A stretch of 64,000 nucleotides of DNA from Streptomyces sp. NBC_00663 (lineage in GTDB: Bacteria > Actinomycetota > Actinomycetes > Streptomycetales > Streptomycetaceae), in NCBI RefSeq assembly GCF_036226885.1, contig NZ_CP109027.1:1612001-1676000 (forward strand), in the 5' to 3' direction. A program made the translations under genes and the position numbers. Of this stretch, positions 56,200-64,000 are shown piece after piece (position 1 is the first letter of the stretch; every line of letters begins with the position of its first letter). A model generated the notes under the pieces. It was given only the letters and a program-made list of their open reading frames with translations. It searched no databases and had not been told where the DNA came from.

Positions 56200-56968
56200 A
56201 GGAGGCGGTCGGGCGGGAAGCGGTGACGCCGACCGCCTGCGGGGCCTGAACTCCCGTGCTCCCGGCGGCCCGTAGCTCGCGCAGCCACGGCAGGACCGTA
56301 CGCCGCACGATGTCCTGCCCGGCACCGTCCGCGCCGAGCATCGCGTCGGCAGGGACGAGAACCGGGTCGGCGAACACCGTGGACGTCCCACTGCCGTACG
56401 GCCCCGCGCCGCCGGGCCGGGCCGGCACGAACAGGTCCGGGGCATGCGCCGGAACACCCCACAGCGTGAGACCGTCGGGCGTGGCGAGCGGACGGGAGGA
56501 CCACACATAGCTGTCGGCCTCCCCGGCCGCCACCACCCGGTGCTTACGGGCCCGCAGCGCGACGACGCCACCGGACCGGACGGCACTGGAGTGCGGCGCG
56601 AGCAGGTCGTCCTCCCCTTGCGCCTCCGTCTCCGCGAGGGCGAGGCTGCTGAGATGGCGGCCGGCCGCGATCTCCGTACGCACCCACGAGCCGCCGTACG
56701 CCTCGATGACGGCGACCGCCGCGTAGTGGGACCCGAGGACGGCCGCCGTGGCCGGGCAGACGCGTGCGGTACGGGCCACCACCTCGGCGGCCTCCGGCAG
56801 CCCCTGTCCCCCGCCGCCGTACGACGTGGAGACGGTGAGCCCCAGCAGCCGGGCACGTCCGAGGGCCGTCACCGCGGCGCGGGGGAACCTGCCCCGCACG
56901 GCTGCCAGTTCGGCGGCCGGAGTGACGACACTGGTCAGGACTTCTGAGAGAGCGGTGCGGTAGGACAC
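56186..56968 (-). CDS. Truncated acyl-CoA dehydrogenase-like protein
   Basis: A 260-residue flavoprotein-like sequence that covers only the N-terminal helical and middle beta domains of the acyl-CoA dehydrogenase fold. LTVSTSYGGGGQGLPEAAEV, LGSHYAAVAVIEAYGGSWVR and SSLALAETEAQGEDDLLAPH are typical; VFADPVLVPADAMLG closes the beta domain. The C-terminal four-helix domain with the catalytic Glu is absent, and the frame stops within the 16-bp repeat array. Full members have about 380 residues. GTG 56968 follows GAGGGGG. It is either a decayed gene or a shortened protein. It diverges from the third GntR gene, which suggests it was once a regulated member of the same island. Confidence 0.65.
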   Translation of the reverse strand: MSYRTALSEVLTSVVTPAAELAAVRGRFPRAAVTALGRARLLGLTVSTSYGGGGQGLPEAAEVVARTARVCPATAAVLGSHYAAVAVIEAYGGSWVRTEIAAGRHLSSLALAETEAQGEDDLLAPHSSAVRSGGVVALRARKHRVVAAGEADSYVWSSRPLATPDGLTLWGVPAHAPDLFVPARPGGAGPYGSGTSTVFADPVLVPADAMLGADGAGQDIVRRTVLPWLRELRAAGSTGVQAPQAVGVTASRPTASLTPS

Positions 56969-57027
56969 GGGGCGACCCCCTCGGGAGTGGCTGTTGGACC
57001 ACTGTTGGACTACTGCCGATCGATGAT

Positions 57028-57045
57028 TGCATACAGTATTCTGCA
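57028..57045. promoter_or_regulatory. GCATACAGTATTCTGC element upstream of the third gntR
   Basis: TGCATACAGTATTCTGCA at 57028-57045 lies about 80 bp before the GntR start and 60 bp before the divergent acyl-CoA dehydrogenase-like start. It shares GCATACAGTAT with the site at 63383-63393 before frc. Confidence 0.5.
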
Positions 57046-57124
57046 TCCGTGTCCCGGCACCAGAGGTCGGGGCCGGGAAATTCCTTGCCACTTCCACGTC
57101 ACGTCCACGAGGGAGAGAGGGCCC

Positions 57125-57832
57125 ATGCCCGACACACCCGCAGTGACAGCCCACGGCCCCATCGCGCGACCCGCACCGCTCCGCCAGGCCGTCTACGACG
57201 CCCTCACCGAGCTGATCATCAACGGCTCCCTCAAGCCCGGCCAGCACCTCGTCGAGGCCGAGCTCGCCGAGGAACTCGGCGTCAGCCGCCAGCCGATCCG
57301 CGAGGCGCTGCAACGACTCCAGACCGCCGGCTGGGTCGATCTGCGCCCTTCCCAGGGGGCCTTCGTGCACTCCCCCACGACCGAGGAATGCGCCCAACTC
57401 CTCAGCGTCCGGGCCCTGCTGGAGACCCGCTCGGCGCGGGACGCCGCCCGGCACGCCACCGCGCGCGACGTCGCCCGGCTGTGGGAGCTCCAGCAGGCCG
57501 GCCTCACCGCCCTCGCGGCCGGGGACGCCCGCGCGATCGTGGAGGCCAACGCCGACCTCCACGGCCACATCACGCTCCTGTCCCGCAACGCGGTCCTCGC
57601 CGAGCTCATCCCGCAGGTCGACCGCCGCGTCCGCTGGTACTACATGCCGATCGCCAAGCCCCGCGGCCAGGACGCCTGGCACGAGCATGCCCTGATCATC
57701 CAGGCCATCGCCGACGGCGACCCCGACCTGGCCGAGGACCTCATGCGCCGGCACACGCGGAACACGACCGACTTCTACTGCGAGCAGATCGCGGCGGTGA
57801 CCGGGTCAACGCGTCGGGTCGACCTCGTGTAG
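57125..57832 (+). CDS. GntR-family transcriptional regulator, FCD type
   Basis: A 235-residue FCD-type GntR protein, a close paralogue of the one at 55.3 kb: LRQAVYDALTELIINGSLKP, LVEAELAEELGVSRQPIREA and WVDLRPSQGAFVHSP. The effector domain has ADLHGHITLLSRNAVLAELI and KPRGQDAWHEHALIIQAIAD. ATG 57125 has GGGAGAGAGG upstream. It diverges from the truncated dehydrogenase-like gene and converges on the carbonic anhydrase gene with a 27-bp overlap. It is expected to bind the GCATACAGTAT-type sites at its own and at the frc promoters. Confidence 0.92.
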   Translation: MPDTPAVTAHGPIARPAPLRQAVYDALTELIINGSLKPGQHLVEAELAEELGVSRQPIREALQRLQTAGWVDLRPSQGAFVHSPTTEECAQLLSVRALLETRSARDAARHATARDVARLWELQQAGLTALAAGDARAIVEANADLHGHITLLSRNAVLAELIPQVDRRVRWYYMPIAKPRGQDAWHEHALIIQAIADGDPDLAEDLMRRHTRNTTDFYCEQIAAVTGSTRRVDLV

Positions 57833-58303
57833 CCGACCCGTCTTCACGTCGAAGACGAAGCCGCGCACGTCGTCGGTGTGCAGCAGGAACGGGCTGGTGC
57901 GCACCCGCTGCATGGACTGCCGTACGTCCTGGTCGACGTCCCGGAAGGACTCCACGGCCCAGGCCGGGCGCTGGCCGACCTCCATCTCCAGCTCGGTGCG
58001 GAAGTCCTCGGTGATCGCCTCCAGACCGCAGCCGGTGTGGTGGATCAGGACGACGCTCCGGGTGCCCAGCTTGCGCTGGCTGATGGCGAGGGACCGGATC
58101 ACGTCGTCGGTCACCACCCCGCCCGCGTTCCGGACGGTGTGACAATCACCGAGTTGCAGCCCCAACGCGGCGTGCAGATCGATGCGCGCGTCCATGCACG
58201 CCACGACGGCCACCCCCAGAACCGGGCGGGCGTCAATGCCTGGGTCGGTGAACCCGGTCGCGTAGTCCCGGTTGGACTTCACGAGCTGGTCGGTGACCGA
58301 CAT
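57806..58303 (-). CDS. Beta-carbonic anhydrase
   Basis: A 165-residue beta-class carbonic anhydrase that hydrates CO2 to bicarbonate. Zinc ligands are the Cys in VVACMDARID (with the CxDxR Asp-Arg dyad) and the His/Cys of HHTGCG; GVAVVACMDARIDLHAALGL and HTVRNAGGVVTDDVIRSLAI are family signatures. ATG 58303 overlaps the preceding CoA-transferase stop (TGATG), so the two are coupled. Since both oxalyl-CoA decarboxylase and formate dehydrogenase release CO2, a role in handling that CO2 or restoring pH is likely. Its 3' end overlaps the convergent GntR gene by 27 bp. Confidence 0.92.
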   Translation of the reverse strand: MSVTDQLVKSNRDYATGFTDPGIDARPVLGVAVVACMDARIDLHAALGLQLGDCHTVRNAGGVVTDDVIRSLAISQRKLGTRSVVLIHHTGCGLEAITEDFRTELEMEVGQRPAWAVESFRDVDQDVRQSMQRVRTSPFLLHTDDVRGFVFDVKTGRLHEVDPTR

Positions 58304-59532
58304 CAGATGACCCCCTGCGTCTTGAGCAGCGGCAACTCGTCCAGCGTCAGGCCGAGTTCACCGATGTAGATCTCCTCGTTGTGTTGGCCGAGGAGGGGTG
58401 AGGGGGTGATGTGGGTGGGTGAGTCGGAGAGTTTGAGGGGGTTGCCCACGGTGGTGTAGGCGCCGCGTTCGGGATGCTCGACGGTGACGATCATGTCGTT
58501 CGCGGCGAGTGAGGCATCCTCGATGATCTCCCTGGTCGACAGGATCGGCCCGCAGGGAATGTTGTGCGCGTTCAGCTGCTCCAGCACGGCCCACTTGGGC
58601 AGGGTGACCGTCCATTCCTCGATCAGCTGGAACATCTTCGCCAGCTTCGGCAACCGCGCCTGAGGAGTCGCCCACTCAGGATCCTCGGCCAGCTCCGGGC
58701 GGCCGATCAGCTCACTGAGGGGCTGCCAGCCGACCGGCTGGACGATGACATACACGTAGTCGTTGGGCCCGCCCGGAGCACACCGCACCGCCCACCCCGG
58801 CTGCCCGCCCCCCGAGGCATTGCCCGAACGCGGGACCTCGTCCCCGAAATCATCGTTCGGATACTCGGGCAGCGGCCCGTGGGCGAGACGCTGCTGGTCA
58901 CGCAGTTTGACGCGGCACAGGTTCAACACCGCATGCTGCATCGCCACGTTCACCCGCTGACCCCGCCCGGTGTGCCGACGCTGCAACAGCGCCGCCAGAA
59001 TCCCCGCCACCGCGTGGATGCCGGTCCCGGAGTCACCGATCTGCGCACCCGTCGCCATCGGCGGCCCGTCCGCGTCCCCGGTCGTCGCCATCGACCCGCC
59101 CATCGCCTGCGCCACCACCTCGTACGCCTTGAAACCGGTGTACGGGCCCTCACCGAAACCCTTGATCGACGCATACACGATCCGCGGATTGATCTCCCTG
59201 ATCCGCTCCCACGTGAACCCCATCCGGTCCACCGCCCCCGGCCCGAAGTTCTCCACCAGCACATCCGACCCACGGATCAGCTCCGTCAGGATCTCCTTGC
59301 CCCGCTCCGTCTTCGTGTTCAGCGTGATGCTGCGCTTGTTGCAGTTGAGCATCGTGAAGTACAGCGAGTCGACACCCGGGACGTCCCGCAACTGCCCGCG
59401 CGTGATGTCCCCGCCCGGCGCCTCCACCTTCACCACATCCGCCCCCAGCCACGCCAGCAACTGCGTCGCCGACGGACCCGACTGCACATGCGTCATGTCC
59501 AGGACACGAACACCCTCAAGAGCCATTGTCAT
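58303..59532 (-). CDS. Formyl-CoA transferase-like class III CoA-transferase
   Basis: A 409-residue class III CoA-transferase similar to Frc: [40 protein letters not shown], the catalytic Asp in [12 protein letters not shown], and [14 protein letters not shown]. It differs from the 44-kb copy across its whole length, so it may have another acceptor such as succinate, formate or oxalate. ATG 59532 is used; ATG 59526 is the next in frame. It is near identical to the gene at the right edge of the window, in inverted orientation. It follows the aldehyde dehydrogenase gene by 104 bp and is coupled to the carbonic anhydrase gene. TGCATATTGCATACC (59559-59573) upstream may be a GntR site. Confidence 0.88.
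   Translation of the reverse strand: MTMALEGVRVLDMTHVQSGPSATQLLAWLGADVVKVEAPGGDITRGQLRDVPGVDSLYFTMLNCNKRSITLNTKTERGKEILTELIRGSDVLVENFGPGAVDRMGFTWERIREINPRIVYASIKGFGEGPYTGFKAYEVVAQAMGGSMATTGDADGPPMATGAQIGDSGTGIHAVAGILAALLQRRHTGRGQRVNVAMQHAVLNLCRVKLRDQQRLAHGPLPEYPNDDFGDEVPRSGNASGGGQPGWAVRCAPGGPNDYVYVIVQPVGWQPLSELIGRPELAEDPEWATPQARLPKLAKMFQLIEEWTVTLPKWAVLEQLNAHNIPCGPILSTREIIEDASLAANDMIVTVEHPERGAYTTVGNPLKLSDSPTHITPSPLLGQHNEEIYIGELGLTLDELPLLKTQGVI
58961..59526 (-). repeat. Left arm of an inverted, near-identical CoA-transferase duplication
   Basis: Its reverse complement matches 63439-64000 with only two substitutions (opposite 63456 and 63897, the latter Asp to Glu) and no gap after the ATGGCT codons. 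The two copies differ by three bases just before this (ATGACA versus ATGACAGCG). The duplicated tract extends beyond the window edge on the right, so its far end is unknown. Confidence 0.9.
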
Positions 59533-59636
59533 GCTCGCCACCCCATCCCTATTCGTTTTGCATATTGCATACCGGCAGAGAGTTGAGTTCGTCGCTGCCG
59601 GGCGGCGCCCTCGCGGGGCGCCGCCCGGGGCGTGCC

Positions 59637-61205
59637 TCACGGCATGAGCTGGTACTCCGGGAAGTTCCCGGGGAGGCGTTCGTCCGCAGGGCCCTGGGTC
59701 ACCGCGCGCACCAGCAGCTCACCGCCGACGAACGCGCCGCGCCAAGAGGCGCCGAAGCCGCCGAACAGTTCGTCGCGGTCGCCGCGGGAGCGCGGCTTGC
59801 CGTGGCCGACCTTGAACGCGCGGATCTGGGGTGAGAGCCGGTCGAAGGTCGACTGGTCGTCCGTGGACAGGGTGGCGACCAGGGCGCCGTTGGAGGCGTT
59901 CATGGCGGCCAGCAGTTCGGCCTCCGTGTCGACCAGGACGATGGTGTCGACCGGGCCGAACGGTTCCGCGTGGTGCAGCGGGGAGGACGGGGGCGGGTTG
60001 AGCAGGGTGACGGGCTGGACGTAGGCCGAGGTGTCCTGCCCGGGCAGGAAGCGGGCCTCCTCGGGCGCGCCGCGGTGCAGCGGAACGGCGCCGCGGTTGA
60101 TGGCTTCGGCGATCTGGTCGTGCAGTTCCTTGGCCTTGGCCGCGTTGATGACCGGGCCGAAGTCGAGGGCCGGGTAGGGGTCGTCGGCCTTCGCCACGGC
60201 CAGCGGGTGTCCGACGCTCAGTGAGCGCACGGCCGGGAGGTACGCCGTGAGGAACTCGTCGAACAGCTCGCGCTGGACGACGAAGCGCGGGTACGCGGTG
60301 CAGCGCTGCTTGCCGTAGTCGAAGAGCTTGGGGATGACCGCCGTGAGCGTGTCCCAGTCCGAGTAGTTCCAGATGCCCCAGGTGTTGAGTCCTTCCTGTT
60401 CGAGGATGTGCCGCTTGCCGAGGTCGGCGACGGCCGTGGCCACCGCGGCGCCGGTGTCGCGGCCGCCGACGAAGGAGACGCAGCCGATCTCGGGCGCCTT
60501 CACCAGCGCCTCCGACAATTCGCCGCCGCTGCCGCTGACGAGGGTGACGGGTATCCCCTCGCGGGCGGCGAGTGCGCAGGCCAGGGTGAGACAGGCGACG
60601 CCACCGTCGGTCGGGGTCTTGGCGATGACCGCGTTGCCCGCCAGTGCCTGGACCAGCAATGCGTGAACGAGCACGCTCATCGGGTAGTTCCAGCTCGCGA
60701 TGTTGGACACCGGGCCGTCCAGCGATGCCCGGCCCTCGACCATCGGCTCGATGCCGTCGACGTACCAGCGCACCCCGTCGATGGCCCGGTCGACGTCGGC
60801 CTGGGCGAGCCGCCAGGGCTTGCCGATCTCCCAGACGAGGAGCAGGGCGAGGAGCTCGCGGTGCTGGGTGAGGGCGTCGAGGGTGGCCGCGACACGGGCC
60901 CGGCGCTCGGCGAGCGGGATGTGCCGCCAGGCCCGGTGCTGGTCGAGGGAGGCGCGGACGGCGTGGTGGGCGGCTTCCCGGTCGAGGCGGGGCGGGCCGG
61001 CGATGGGGCTGCCGTCGACGGGGCTGGTGGCGGGCAGCGCCCGGCCGTCCGCCTGCCAGGCGGAGTTCCAGAGGTTGAGGACGCGGTCGTCACGGAACGC
61101 CTCGGGGGCGACGGCGAGGCAGCGCTGCCAGGCGTCGTCCCAGGTCGTACCGGACTTCACCACGAGGGGGGTGGAGTTGAGGCTCGAGTTGAGGGTGGAT
61201 GTCAT
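59637..61205 (-). CDS. Aldehyde dehydrogenase family protein
   Basis: A 522-residue NAD(P)-dependent aldehyde dehydrogenase. The conserved Asn is in [20 protein letters not shown], the general-base Glu in [14 protein letters not shown], and the nucleophile Cys in [34 protein letters not shown] follows as usual. The GxGxxxG region reads [17 protein letters not shown] 61205 has GGAGA seven bases upstream. It lies 80 bp downstream of the ligase alpha gene and probably shares its transcript. A role with glyoxylate, glycolaldehyde, succinate semialdehyde or an acyl-CoA is possible; nothing in the sequence picks one. Confidence 0.87.
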   Translation of the reverse strand: MTSTLNSSLNSTPLVVKSGTTWDDAWQRCLAVAPEAFRDDRVLNLWNSAWQADGRALPATSPVDGSPIAGPPRLDREAAHHAVRASLDQHRAWRHIPLAERRARVAATLDALTQHRELLALLLVWEIGKPWRLAQADVDRAIDGVRWYVDGIEPMVEGRASLDGPVSNIASWNYPMSVLVHALLVQALAGNAVIAKTPTDGGVACLTLACALAAREGIPVTLVSGSGGELSEALVKAPEIGCVSFVGGRDTGAAVATAVADLGKRHILEQEGLNTWGIWNYSDWDTLTAVIPKLFDYGKQRCTAYPRFVVQRELFDEFLTAYLPAVRSLSVGHPLAVAKADDPYPALDFGPVINAAKAKELHDQIAEAINRGAVPLHRGAPEEARFLPGQDTSAYVQPVTLLNPPPSSPLHHAEPFGPVDTIVLVDTEAELLAAMNASNGALVATLSTDDQSTFDRLSPQIRAFKVGHGKPRSRGDRDELFGGFGASWRGAFVGGELLVRAVTQGPADERLPGNFPEYQLMP

Positions 61206-61285
61206 GCGGTGTCTCCGCTCTCGGTGCACAGTCGGGGGCGGGGGGGGTGAGGTGTGCTGGGATTCCGTGTCGAGCAGGCCTGGTG

Positions 61286-62170
61286 TCAGCGGCCTGATTC
61301 CAGTCGGGCGAGCACCAGGCGGGCCGTCTCGGTCGGGGTGTCTCCGACCTGGACGCCGGCTGCCTCCAGGGCCGCCTTCTTCGCCTGCGCCGTGCCGGAG
61401 GAGCCGGACACGATGGCGCCCGCGTGGCCCATGGTCTTGCCCTCGGGCGCGGTGAAGCCGGCGATGTAACCGACGACCGGCTTGGTGACGTGGTCGCGGA
61501 TGTAGGCGGCGGCGAGCTCCTCGGCGTCGCCGCCGATCTCCCCGATGAGCACCACGAGTTCGGTGTCGGGGTCGTCCTGGAAGGCGGCCAGGCAGTCGAT
61601 GTGGGTGGTGCCGACGACGGGGTCGCCGCCGATGCCGACACAGGTCGAGAAGCCGATGTCGCGCAGCTCGTCCATGAGTTGGTAGGTGAGCGTGCCCGAC
61701 TTGGACACCAGGCCGACGCGGCCGGACCTGGTGATGTCCGCGGGGATGATGCCCGCGTTGGACTGGCCCGGAGTGATCAGGCCAGGACAGTTGGGGCCGA
61801 TGATCCGGGTGCCCTTCCCCTTCGCGTACGAGGTGAAGGCCACGGAGTCATGGACGGGGATGCCCTCGGTGATGACGACGGCCAGCCCGATGCCGGCGTC
61901 GGCGGCCTCGACGACGGCAGACTTGGCGAAGGCGGGCGGTACGAAGACGACGCTGACGTCGGCGCCGGTCGCCCGGATGCCCTCGGCGACCGATCCGAAG
62001 ACAGGGACGGCTCGTTCGTCGAAGTCGACGCTCTGCCCGGCCTTGCGAGGGTTGACGCCGCCGACGATGTTCGTGCCGGCCGCGAGCATGCGCCGGGTGT
62101 GCTTCATGCCCTCGCCGCCCGTCATGCCCTGGACGAGGACCTTGGACTCCTTGGTGAGAAAGACGGCCAT
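61286..62170 (-). CDS. Succinyl-CoA ligase-like alpha subunit
   Basis: A 294-residue ADP-forming acyl-CoA ligase alpha subunit (SucD/MtkB-like). The CoA-binding domain starts [19 protein letters not shown] and [11 protein letters not shown]; the phospho-histidine is in [37 protein letters not shown] is also typical. ATG 62170 has AAGGAG six bases upstream and follows the beta subunit by 11 bp. Away from TCA-cycle genes and inside the oxalate/formate island, it is probably a paralogue for another acid (malate, oxalate or formate are candidates), so I give no symbol. Confidence 0.9.
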   Translation of the reverse strand: MAVFLTKESKVLVQGMTGGEGMKHTRRMLAAGTNIVGGVNPRKAGQSVDFDERAVPVFGSVAEGIRATGADVSVVFVPPAFAKSAVVEAADAGIGLAVVITEGIPVHDSVAFTSYAKGKGTRIIGPNCPGLITPGQSNAGIIPADITRSGRVGLVSKSGTLTYQLMDELRDIGFSTCVGIGGDPVVGTTHIDCLAAFQDDPDTELVVLIGEIGGDAEELAAAYIRDHVTKPVVGYIAGFTAPEGKTMGHAGAIVSGSSGTAQAKKAALEAAGVQVGDTPTETARLVLARLESGR

Positions 62171-62181
62171 GCGCCGCTCCT

Positions 62182-63312
62182 TCAGCTGGTGTTGGCGAGT
62201 TGGGCGGCGCGGCGGGCGGCGCCGTCCATGGTGGTGGCCTGCTGCACCAGGGGGTGGGCACGGCCGTCGAGGATGGCGCGGCCCCGGGCGGCGTTGTTGC
62301 CGTCGAGCCGCACCACGAGCGGTTTGGTCAACTCGACCGCTTCCAGGGCCTGCACGATGCCGTCGGCGACGGCGTCGCAGGCCGTGATCCCGCCGAAGAC
62401 GTTGACGAACACCGACTTCACGGCCGGGTCGGAGAGGATGACGGACAGGCCGTCGGCCATGATCCGGGCCGAGGCGCCGCCACCGATGTCGAGGAAGTTG
62501 GCAGGGCGGGCGCCGCAGCCGGCGACTACGTCGAGCGTCGACATGACCAGGCCCGCCCCGTTGCCGATGACGCCGACCTCGCCGTCCAGCTTGACGTAGT
62601 TGAGTCCCTTCGCGGCGGCCGCCGCCTCCAGCGGATCGTCGTGCGCGACACTCTCGTCACCCCAACGGGCCTGCCGGAAGCGGGCGTTGTCGTCCAGGGT
62701 CACCTTGCCGTCCAGGGCGAGGATCTGCCCCTGCCGGGTCCGCACGAGCGGGTTGACCTCGACGAGAACGGCGTCCTCGCGGACCAGCACCTGCCACAGC
62801 CGTACGAGGACGTCGACGGTCTGTGCCGGCAGCCCGGCCGCGTCGGCGATCTCCCCCGCCTTCGCGGAGGTGACACCCTCGACCGGGTCGACATGGATGC
62901 GCGCGACCGACTCCGGTCGGCTGGCGGCGACTTCCTCGATGTCCATACCGCCCTCGGCGGAGGCGATGGCGAGAAACCTGCCCGCCGCGCGATCGAGGAC
63001 GTACGAGACATAGAACTCGGCCTCGATGTCCACGGGTTGGGCCAGCATGACCTGCCCGACCGTGTGTCCCTTGATGTCCATGCCGAGGATCTGACGTGCC
63101 GTCAGCTCCGCCGTGGGCGGATCGGCGGCGAGCCTCACACCGCCCGCCTTGCCCCGACCCCCGGTCTTCACCTGCGCCTTGACTACTGCACGGCCACCGA
63201 GCCTGCGGGCGATCTCGCGTGCTTCCGCCGGCGAGTCGGTGACCTCCGCACGCGGCACCGGGATGCCGTGTTCCTGGAAGAGCCTCCGGGCCTGGTGCTC
63301 GTAAAGGTCCAT
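62182..63312 (-). CDS. Succinyl-CoA ligase-like beta subunit
   Basis: A 376-residue partner subunit (SucC/MtkA-like). The ATP-grasp domain has [40 protein letters not shown] and [20 protein letters not shown]; the C-terminal part has [19 protein letters not shown] and [40 protein letters not shown] closes the domain. ATG 63312 has GGGAG upstream. It is the first gene of the leftward unit ligase-beta, ligase-alpha, aldehyde dehydrogenase, CoA-transferase, carbonic anhydrase, and is divergent from the third CoA-transferase gene, with an operator-like dyad between them. Confidence 0.9.
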   Translation of the reverse strand: MDLYEHQARRLFQEHGIPVPRAEVTDSPAEAREIARRLGGRAVVKAQVKTGGRGKAGGVRLAADPPTAELTARQILGMDIKGHTVGQVMLAQPVDIEAEFYVSYVLDRAAGRFLAIASAEGGMDIEEVAASRPESVARIHVDPVEGVTSAKAGEIADAAGLPAQTVDVLVRLWQVLVREDAVLVEVNPLVRTRQGQILALDGKVTLDDNARFRQARWGDESVAHDDPLEAAAAAKGLNYVKLDGEVGVIGNGAGLVMSTLDVVAGCGARPANFLDIGGGASARIMADGLSVILSDPAVKSVFVNVFGGITACDAVADGIVQALEAVELTKPLVVRLDGNNAARGRAILDGRAHPLVQQATTMDGAARRAAQLANTS

Positions 63313-63383
63313 GATTCGGCTCCCGTCTTAAAAGTGGTGCACGACCCCTGGACATCACCCATCGGATGCGGGATAACAATCTT

Positions 63384-63407
63384 CATACAGTATTCGTCGA
63401 CTGTATG
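63384..63407. promoter_or_regulatory. CATACAGT-N8-ACTGTATG dyad between ligase and CoA-transferase genes
   Basis: Perfect 8-bp arms (63384-63391 and 63400-63407) with an 8-base spacer, 23 bp before the rightward CoA-transferase start and 72 bp before the leftward ligase start. It is the clearest member of the island's GTAT/ATAC element family and is well placed to control both units. Confidence 0.65.
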
Positions 63408-63429
63408 CAATGTGCCAAGCGAGGTGACC

Positions 63430-64000
63430 ATGACAGCGATGGCTCTTGAGGGTGTGCGTGTCCTGGACATGACGCATGTGCAGTCGGGTCCGTCGGCGAC
63501 GCAGTTGCTGGCGTGGCTGGGGGCGGATGTGGTGAAGGTGGAGGCGCCGGGCGGGGACATCACGCGCGGGCAGTTGCGGGACGTCCCGGGTGTCGACTCG
63601 CTGTACTTCACGATGCTCAACTGCAACAAGCGCAGCATCACGCTGAACACGAAGACGGAGCGGGGCAAGGAGATCCTGACGGAGCTGATCCGTGGGTCGG
63701 ATGTGCTGGTGGAGAACTTCGGGCCGGGGGCGGTGGACCGGATGGGGTTCACGTGGGAGCGGATCAGGGAGATCAATCCGCGGATCGTGTATGCGTCGAT
63801 CAAGGGTTTCGGTGAGGGCCCGTACACCGGTTTCAAGGCGTACGAGGTGGTGGCGCAGGCGATGGGCGGGTCGATGGCGACGACCGGGGACGCGGAAGGG
63901 CCGCCGATGGCGACGGGTGCGCAGATCGGTGACTCCGGGACCGGCATCCACGCGGTGGCGGGGATTCTGGCGGCGCTGTTGCAGCGTCGGCACACCGGGC
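63430..64000 (+). CDS. Formyl-CoA transferase-like CoA-transferase, partial (cut by window edge)
   Basis: The first 190 codons of a class III CoA-transferase: [40 protein letters not shown] and the catalytic Asp in [14 protein letters not shown]. Over this length it is almost identical to the gene at 58.3-59.5 kb, with one amino-acid change (Asp to Glu) and one extra Ala at the start (MTAMALEG versus MTMALEG). ATG 63430 has GAGGTG upstream. No stop is reached before the end. Its promoter is unlike that of its twin and contains the clear CATACAGT dyad, so the copies may be expressed under different conditions. Confidence 0.9.
   Translation, partial: MTAMALEGVRVLDMTHVQSGPSATQLLAWLGADVVKVEAPGGDITRGQLRDVPGVDSLYFTMLNCNKRSITLNTKTERGKEILTELIRGSDVLVENFGPGAVDRMGFTWERIREINPRIVYASIKGFGEGPYTGFKAYEVVAQAMGGSMATTGDAEGPPMATGAQIGDSGTGIHAVAGILAALLQRRHTG

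Noticed and set aside
63183..63995. An antisense open frame spanning the sucC-like start and the third CoA-transferase
   Set aside because: It crosses a promoter region and mirrors the well-supported CoA-transferase reading on the other strand; no independent coding support.
58961..64000. The inverted CoA-transferase copies as ends of a composite transposon
   Set aside because: The repeats are coding sequence, with no transposase, terminal inverted repeats or target duplications recognisable; the right end is outside the window.

Overview
The window is a piece of high-GC actinobacterial chromosome, almost certainly Streptomyces: third codon positions are nearly all G or C, GTG/TTG starts and 4-bp ATGA/GTGA overlaps are common, and the content is typical of the genus (FCD-type GntR and TetR regulators, many MFS exporters, F420-type oxidoreductases, an NB-ARC/AfsR-like ATPase, GH55 and GH1 enzymes, a second EF-G). 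I see no transposase, integrase, phage gene or CRISPR array. One tRNA gene, Leu(GAG), is present.

Layout. 0-11.5 kb: accessory transporters and regulators: an MHS-type MFS symporter, a VOC protein, a frameshifted gene, an NB-ARC-like ATPase, an efflux MFS, a decayed propeller fragment, an F420/PPOX protein divergent from a TetR-MFS pair, and a serine hydrolase. 11.5-14.9 kb: an operon of two saccharopine-dehydrogenase-type proteins and a sarcosine-oxidase-like flavoprotein, which fits lysine or related amino-acid catabolism. 14.9-22.6 kb: a compact cluster of GTP cyclohydrolase II, creatininase-like amidohydrolase, flippase-like membrane protein, methyltransferase with a 12-residue repeat tail, glycosyltransferase, a PTPS/QueD-fold protein without its catalytic residues, a zinc-type dehydrogenase and a CDP-alcohol phosphatidyltransferase. 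It looks like a pathway for an unknown GTP-derived, glycosylated, membrane-linked metabolite and is the best candidate here for an undescribed system.

22.6-27.8 kb: an operon of acetyltransferase, solute-binding lipoprotein, a single-chain double permease and an MFS exporter, preceded by a Zur-like box; the arrangement recalls metallophore import/export loci. 27.8-31 kb: a DUF4132-type protein and an alpha/beta hydrolase. 31.1-37.7 kb: a beta-glucan locus (GH1 beta-glucosidase, sugar ABC transporter, divergent secreted GH55 beta-1,3-glucanase) with a CebR-like operator between the two units. 37.7-41.3 kb: an LLM oxidoreductase, an EF-G paralogue and tRNA-Leu.

41.4-64 kb: an oxalate/formate catabolic island. 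Oxalate can be activated by an AAE3-like oxalyl-CoA synthetase or by formyl-CoA:oxalate CoA-transferase (three homologues), decarboxylated by oxalyl-CoA decarboxylase, or possibly reduced by a PanE2-like reductase. Formate is oxidised by an NAD-dependent FdsGBAD complex, and a beta-carbonic anhydrase can hydrate the CO2 formed. A SucCD-like ligase pair and an aldehyde dehydrogenase lie in the same gene group. Three FCD-GntR regulators, one LysR regulator, a PAS protein and several related dyads in the divergent promoters suggest a shared regulon. Two of the CoA-transferase genes are almost identical and lie in inverted orientation around the ligase/dehydrogenase genes; the second copy runs off the window end.
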